Source: Phorcus lineatus (Eukaryota; Mollusca; Gastropoda; Trochida; Trochidae). From it: 64,000 nt of DNA. The notes below the pieces were generated by a model. That model saw only the letters and a program-made list of their open reading frames with translations, had not been told where the DNA came from and did not search any database. The stretch is from assembly GCA_921293015.1 (NCBI GenBank), contig OV121095.1, positions 33,391,484 through 33,455,483 on the forward strand, read 5' to 3'. The translations under genes and the position numbers were made by a program. Positions 58,431 through 64,000 of this stretch are shown here, in pieces. How positions within the stretch are numbered: the stretch's first letter is position 1; every line of letters starts with the position of its first letter.

Positions 58431-61081
58431 GACATTTACATCAGGTTTTTTTCAAGGTAATTACGATCGGAAGAAAAGCTCTGTAGCTCATCAGACTGTA
58501 AAATTTATCCTCAATAGGCTGGGCCAATAGTATGAGTAAGGAATCAGCAGTATAGCACATAATCATTTCAGCATCCAAAGCTTTTTCCTTCTAATCTAGT
58601 AAAAATAAAGGTACAGAAATAGAAGTTACTAAACAGCCTTCCATTGTGACATTATGACTTCACAACCACTCCTTGATGTCTTGCGATAAGAAAATGACTC
58701 CCTCCTTGTAACTCAAGTCAGTCAGAACCATATCTCATGCTAAAACAAAACCAAAAAATAAACAAAAAATTAATATAATGAATACAACAACAAACAAAAC
58801 TATAAAACAATGCTAAATTTGGGGAAAAACATTTATTCAGATTCTATTACAACTACGAATTTTAAAAAGGGTAATTAGAGAAGTATAAAATATAAAATAT
58901 CCTCTAGTCACATTGGTCGTCTGAATATTGAATTGATTGTACTTCATAATGAGATGATTTCCGGAAATCCGGAAAGTTTGACAAAGATATAAAAAAATAA
59001 TTCATCTCATTACAATTATTCATGCTGCACGAAAATAACATGTAACTCTAAGGTAATATCAAATATGACATATTATTACTAATCATATCACTACGTGTAC
59101 TTCCAGGTTGCCAACACTGTTTAGATTTTGTAAAACTTTAATTGGTGTCCAACCTATCGCAACAATGATTCGAACTATAAAAATCAAATAATGGGATTTT
59201 AATGACTTATGTTCCCTCACCATAACTTGTAACTGAAGTGAAATCCGATGATTTGAAACGAGTCGACGGCTGCCATACCTTGCTCGGATTTATCGTCATC
59301 GTTCCGTCAAATAGCGATCATTCATTTTTTTCTTGAGAGGAGGGGCACTGAGGAATGTCAATCGTCCACGGTTGGAGCCCAGACACGCAACAACAATATG
59401 TTAGCATGTTTTTAAAATGTGTCTAGAAAATTGACGTAGAATTTACCATTAGTGATTCAAGTACTTCCGGTTTGTTGGACCGTAGTGCGTGTCGCCCCCA
59501 AGTGGGCTAGTTATAAGGGACGTAACTGGGGAATGTTGCCCATAGGGGGAATCATAACATAACCCATTTATTTGAATTAAATGTTTTCCAAAGATATATG
59601 ATCATAGATAAGGCCGGTTTCGAGCTACTGCCTGCGATCAATTCCGGGTACATTAAAGTTGCTTCGTTGGCGATACGTTGAAGTGCAGTAAAAAAACAAA
59701 TAAACTTTTCAAATAAGTCTGTAAATAACAGTTATTGTCGACTTTATTTTGTTGAAAACCAAACAGACGTCAATGTTATGTCTTTCATAAAATAATAATA
59801 TGGCTATCAACAATTTGTGAATTATTATAACTATATTGTTCTTTATTTGCTTAAGTCAAAAGATATAAAATAGTATTAAAATTTATATTAAGGTTTTGTG
59901 GGTTTTTTCATGTAATATAAATCAACTGATATCAAACATTCAACAAAACAACATGATAATCATTTGTCAGTGAAAAAGATTTATAAACATAACCATAGAT
60001 AATCATTCAAATTATCATGCACAACAAGTCCATATATATATATAGTGCTCCTTTTAATCTTATGTATGAAATTTGGAATAGGGGATTCCAGTATCTTTTT
60101 AGCACGAAATGTAAGTCAAAAACAAAAATTGTAGGAACAGAAATTTATATCTGCTTCCTTTTTGTAATCAGCTGCTCTTATGATTATTGGTGGCCATTCA
60201 TTCAAGTGAAGAATATTCAGTTTATTATATTATCAACTCCACTGACTTTCATCTTCACTGTTGTCAAAAGACTGAAATGTAAACAAAACAGTACAAAGCA
60301 CACAATTCCCTATATACATGTAGAATTATAGTTACTAGTATATCATAATAAAGTGTTGAATATTACTGATATAGGCTTTCCTGTAATGGGCAAACTTTCT
60401 ATCACTCCATGAAATAGGGCAAATAACCTGTGAGTTGAGGTGAGTGCAAGCTTGGGTTTTCATAATGCCCTAAAAAATATTTCACATGTGTATCTTCATA
60501 TTTATTTAAAGCCGAGTTAATCCTAACAACATAGTTTTGCAAAATATGACCTTACAAATCTACACATTACTATAACTTTATTCATCTAAGGCTTACTACA
60601 ATAGTGATGTTTTTCAGTTAAGCCTTACAAATTTCATAAAATCATTAGCTTAAAATTTACACACTTCGAATGGAATTTTTTCAGCTTGGATTTATTTGGG
60701 GATAACCTGGTGTTTATTAATTCATATACAGACTGTGACACTAATATTGTAACATACCAACCTTATATCCTTTGCAATTCAAATTCCTAGAGTGTTAGAT
60801 TTCCATGATTGTTTGGCATATTTCACTCAAGTTTGTAGCTGGTTATTGTTAATACCATGAGATAGCCTGAAAATTAAAGAAGAATATATTCACATATTTT
60901 GATTTTGTATCATATGAAATCAAAAAACTCACATCATCAAAAACACCATTTCTTCAAATATATTTCCATACAAAATAATGTATTCCTTGATTAAAGAGTA
61001 GGCATATATATCTTGAACAGTTAAGTTAATAGTTAAATACAGGTCAACCTATAACTAACACATTAATGGCAATTTATGGGT
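58431..61081. other. 2.65 kb without recognised genes
   Basis: AT-rich. A GC-richer patch at 59220-59540 could be a promoter region but has no recognisable exon. A 104-residue frame at 60017-60331 has no family signature. Confidence 0.35.
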
Positions 61082-61181
61082 GAAATAATAACCGCCAAGC
61101 GAGGGGTTCGCTGTGATAACCACCTCGAGCAGAGCGAGAGGTGGTTATCACAACGAATCCCGAGCTTAAGGTTATTATTTC
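61082..61181. repeat. ~100-bp fold-back repeat
   Basis: Left arm GAAATAATAACCG...TGTGATAACCACCTCG and right arm its reverse complement with about eight mismatches over ~45 bases, around a short loop AGCAGAGCG. It resembles the GAGCGAAAGCGAG-centred hairpins at 15.2 and 29.7 kb in style, not in sequence. Probably a MITE-like element. Confidence 0.7.
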
Positions 61182-61719
61182 GCATATACCACACGGTTCA
61201 ACTTCAATTTATGCCTGATGATTTGTTATATGTTGTTATATAGCATTTCACTGCTTAAATCATAACAGTAATGAATACTGAAATGACACAAACAACCAAA
61301 GATGAAATTGTTATCATATAAAAGTATTGCTTATCATCTAGACACAAATAATATATGGTAATTTTCGTTGTTGGCGTATATTGTACCCAAATATTTAATT
61401 TGAGTAAATTATGTTAAAGTTTGTAGACAGCAGACAAGGTAACCGAACAACTATAAACAATATCATTAACGACGTATATAATATCATCATAGACGTATTC
61501 ATAAAAAATTTTAAAAGACATACAAATGATCCATCTCCTTTTAATGATCATTTAAACAACAGAAAAAATCCATTTACGAGAGTGTTTAAAACAATCTGTT
61601 GAACAAACGCCTTGCATATTTGAAATGAACAATACTTTGTCAATACTTTGCATCTTAATGCGAGATAAGCATGCGATATACGTTCCTGATCCTGAAAAGC
61701 GTGCAAGCTGAACAATCAA
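61182..61719. other. 5' flank of the recombinase gene
   Basis: AT-rich; no exon recognised. Confidence 0.35.
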
Positions 61720-61750
61720 CAATCACGTGCAATGTACATTCACGTGATTG
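61720..61750. promoter_or_regulatory. 31-bp near-perfect palindrome with two CACGTG E-boxes
   Basis: CAATCACGTG and its exact inverse CACGTGATTG flank an 11-base centre that itself contains AATGTACATT. It ends ten bases before the start codon at 61760. CACGTG is the site of bHLH-zip factors (Myc/Max, USF, MITF/TFE). Autoregulation or an element terminus is also possible. Confidence 0.6.
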
Positions 61751-61759
61751 AAACTGTCA

Positions 61760-62747
61760 ATGTCAAACTGGCCAGATGCGAATATGAATTCAGACGAAGA
61801 GCTTCTTTTGGCTTCACAAGAAGTAGAAGATATTTTAGAAATGGAAGAAGCCGTTGAGAATCTTAATGGGGAAGGTGGATCTTCACACGTGACAAGAGAG
61901 ATGGATTCGGATGATGACGCTGAACATACATCACAAGACGCAGACATTGAATCACAGGTGGACAAAACAAGCAAACGTTTTCGCGAACCGGTCAATGACT
62001 CCTACCTTCAGGACATGGCCCGATCAGCAGAGCCTAAAAACACTTTGAAACGAAACAAATGGGCAGTGAATGCATTTAATGCATGGGCAATTACACGCAA
62101 CAATCAACACACCACGCAAAACAAGGAGGTGATCCCAGCCCTTGAAGTAATGTCACCAAAACAACTGAACTACTGGTTGTCTAAGTTTATCTGTGAAATA
62201 CTGAAACAGGATGGAAGTGAATATCCTCCTAAATCGCTGTTAAGCCTATGCATGGGAATTCAAGGTCATATCCGAATAAAGAATAAGGTAAATCTCAACA
62301 TACTGCGAAGCCCCGATTTCGAGGATTTCCGCCAGGTACTGGATGGGAAAATGAAACGTTTGACACGTGAGGGCGTGGGGTCAACTTATCGCCAAGCTCA
62401 ACCCTTTACTTCTGAAGAAGAAGATATGTTTTGGAGAAAGAAGTTATTGGGGGACCACAACGCACGGACCTTGCTCAGAACCATGCTGTTCTTAAACGGG
62501 AAACACTTTGCCTTGAGAAGTGGTGACGAGCACAGAGCACTGAGATACACTAACAGCCAAATCACCCTTCACCAGAAAGACGGAGACGAGTATCTGGAGT
62601 ACAGAGAAGACATGTCAAAGACCAACCAGGGTGGACTGAAACATCTGCGTGTAAAACCCAAGTGTGTGAGAATATACCGAAGTGAAGATCCAGAAAGATG
62701 CCACATTTGCCTGTACAAGCTTTACATGAGGATGAGTCCCACTAGTG
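61760..62747 (+). CDS. DUF3504/Crypton-type tyrosine recombinase, exon 1
   Basis: DUF3504 proteins descend from Crypton tyrosine recombinases; domesticated relatives include the C-terminal domains of vertebrate ZMYM2-type and QRICH1 proteins. Exon 1 starts at ATG 61760 (MSNWPDANMNSDEE). It encodes an acidic N-terminus (about 1-70), then a helical core-binding-like region (NKWAVNAFNAWAITRNNQ, LNYWLSKFICEI, SLCMGIQGHIR) and the start of the catalytic domain with the box I arginine (Arg253 in HFALRSGDEH, codon 62516-62518). A Lys-containing SKTNQGGLKHLRVKP segment and CHICLYKLY follow. It ends with one base of a Gly codon at a GTAAGT donor. The whole gene is described with exons 2-4. Confidence 0.85.
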
Positions 62748-62979
62748 GTAAGTTTACACATAATATGTATGCGAATGAATTTAACTGTTGTCCCTTATAT
62801 ATGTTAAGCTATGTATTGCAAGAAATGGCATTACTCAATGCATAGAAGTTGCACTGAACTACAGATTACATCAAAAATTGTAAAATTCCTGGCTTTTAAG
62901 GGATTATATTACTGTCTCTGATTTTGTGATTTCACGAGGCGCAACCTTATTTCACTGATGAGTATCACCTTTGTTACAG
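62748..62979 (+). other. Recombinase intron 1
   Basis: GTAAGT to TTACAG, 232 bp. Splicing restores the Gly codon and the frame. The frame that reads through to a stop at 62845 is intronic. Confidence 0.8.
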
Positions 62980-63219
62980 GGAGGGACGGTGCATTCTACT
63001 TGACTCCACTGCAGAAGCCGCAGCAACAAGTTTGGTTCAGTCGCCAGGCAGTGGGACATAACACCTTACAGAGAATGGTTCCTGACATTGCAAAGGCTGC
63101 GGGTATGCAGGGACACTACACGAACCATTCACTGCGGTCTACTGCTGCTACAACACTATTCCAGGCCGGAGTAGACGAGCAGCTAATTATGAAGCAAACT
63201 GGTCATCGTTCTGTATCTG
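62980..63219 (+). CDS. Tyrosine recombinase, exon 2 (box II)
   Basis: Encodes GRDGAFYLTPLQKPQQQVWF, AVGHNTLQRMVPDIAKAAGM and the HxxR box II (TNHSLR; His 63126-63128, Arg 63135-63137), then AATTLFQAGVDEQLIMKQTG with the second histidine in GHRS (63204-63206). These are the R-K-HxxR-H residues of the tyrosine recombinase active site. The exon leaves with one base of a Gly codon at a GTAAGC donor. Confidence 0.87.
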
Positions 63220-63552
63220 GTAAGCATTTTTCTGTCATTATTTCTTTACATCATTTTCAATCTTCCAGAAAATCTAAATTCTCTCCTTCGCCCCCTTAAT
63301 ACTTATCTTGTCACATAAAAATGTTAGCCCCTGTGAGATAAATCACACCTCTCCAGTAGTAAGTAATAAAAAATCTGGTTTCATAATTTGAACATGTCAT
63401 GTATTCAATTGTCTACAACCTCTGCACTGCCTTGTTTCAAAACACTCTTAGTGCCAGGATAGTCGTAAGTACAATACTAGTACTAAAACTCTAGGTTGTA
63501 TTTATAACACCAATCATATTCATAACCACTGATTGCCATGCTACCATTACAG
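63220..63552 (+). other. Recombinase intron 2
   Basis: GTAAGC to CATTACAG, 333 bp. Confidence 0.8.
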
Positions 63553-63690
63553 GTGTGAGATCATAAAAGCGGGAAAATGAGGAACAGATGAAGATGGTCA
63601 GCAACATCCTCACGAAAAAGCCAAAAACTGAAACCAGCAGCAACCAAGAAGCCAAACCTTCCGATCCAGACGTTTCTGCGGAAACATCTG
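63553..63690 (+). pseudogene. Tyrosine recombinase, exon 3: catalytic Tyr codon is TAA
   Basis: Splicing in phase gives GVRS, then TAA at 63564-63566, then KRENEEQMKMVSNILTKKPK. Related DUF3504/Crypton proteins have a Tyr at this spot (RSYKR), the nucleophile. The rest of the exon stays open to a GTATGT donor at 63691 and has a normal basic, polar tail, so only this codon is broken. A single base change from a Tyr codon would produce it. Consequence: the protein would end just before the nucleophile with the other catalytic residues intact. A sequencing error, a genuine truncation or a recent pseudogene are all possible. Confidence 0.75.
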
Positions 63691-63990
63691 GTATGTTTTA
63701 AATTTTCTAGCTAATATGATATGAAATTTAAACTTCCTAATGGGCATTATTAATCAAGGCTTAAATTGTCTTAATTTTCTATGGCCACCTTCCTATGATT
63801 ATGTATTATCCTTCGAGTATTCATACGGTCGTGATGCAAACTTCACATTAATAGAACGCTCATTCAAGATTATCATTATTGCCGAAGAGGGGCAAAACAA
63901 CAACTCACTGAAGATTATCGTCGAATTCATCATTCTTCAGAAATATAACTATTATGCATCCTATTAATATCAACCTTATTACTGTTTCAG
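63691..63990 (+). other. Recombinase intron 3
   Basis: GTATGT to CTGTTTCAG, 300 bp. The 75-residue frame inside it has no family signature. Confidence 0.7.
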
Positions 63991-64000
63991 ATGACTCAAA
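63991..64000 (+). CDS. Recombinase exon 4, first 10 bases
   Basis: After CTGTTTCAG the sequence ATGACTCAAA continues the frame as DDSK. The remainder lies beyond the window. Confidence 0.55.

Noticed and set aside
60017..60331. 104-residue open frame
   Set aside because: AT-rich composition, no domain, no splice or promoter context.
60425..60460. Another SINE tail (GAGTTGAGGTGAGT)
   Set aside because: Only a short CTCAC-like stretch on the minus strand; the adjoining SINE body block is not recognisable.
61748..61759. TTG at 61748 as recombinase start
   Set aside because: A non-ATG start overlapping the palindrome; the in-frame ATG at 61760 is the ordinary choice.

Overview
The window reads as nuclear DNA of an invertebrate animal, most likely a mollusc or another lophotrochozoan. 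Three things point there: AT-rich sequence with long introns and 3' tracts, the last exons of a neuroligin gene, and a dense, decayed invertebrate transposon load (tRNA-derived SINEs with a CTCAC tail, several LINE tails, a Ty3/gypsy element, THAP/DDE and SWIM remnants, and a Crypton-type recombinase gene). The phylum is an inference; no marker here fixes the species.

Layout. 1-6.4 kb holds the 3' end of a neuroligin gene on the + strand: two coding exons that join in frame, a transmembrane segment and a C-terminal PDZ ligand. 6.4-20.8 kb is mostly non-coding and contains a 33-bp tandem repeat, a SINE relic, a 1.7-kb element with terminal inverted repeats, microsatellites and CRE-bearing fold-back repeats. 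20.8-32.4 kb is the main coding block: three apparently intronless paralogues for secreted coiled-coil proteins. Two of them end in a YWTD-like beta-propeller and one has an acidic tail instead. Next to them lie a LINE tail and a 36-bp minisatellite that looks as if it grew from the 3' end of one paralogue. 32.5-42.5 kb holds a full-length SINE with an 11-bp target duplication, large microsatellites, a 284-bp direct repeat and a 101-nt near-perfect hairpin.

42.5-58.5 kb is a transposon graveyard. It contains a THAP + DDE_Tnp_4 transposase relic, two inverted copies of an element carrying a 21-bp palindromic array, a LINE fragment between ~182-bp direct repeats, another LINE 3' end, and a complete-length but inactivated Ty3/gypsy element (minus strand, 184-bp LTRs, 5-bp target duplication). 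Just beyond the gypsy element are a broken SWIM-domain gene and a THAP-like exon. 61.7 kb to the right edge carries a four-exon DUF3504/Crypton-type tyrosine recombinase gene that runs off the window; a stop codon occupies the place of its catalytic tyrosine.

The most interesting signals are the secreted coiled-coil/propeller gene cluster, the minisatellite derived from a gene terminus, the Tyr-to-stop recombinase, the long direct repeats around a LINE fragment, and the 101-nt hairpin. All homology calls come from reading the translations by eye; no database search was run.
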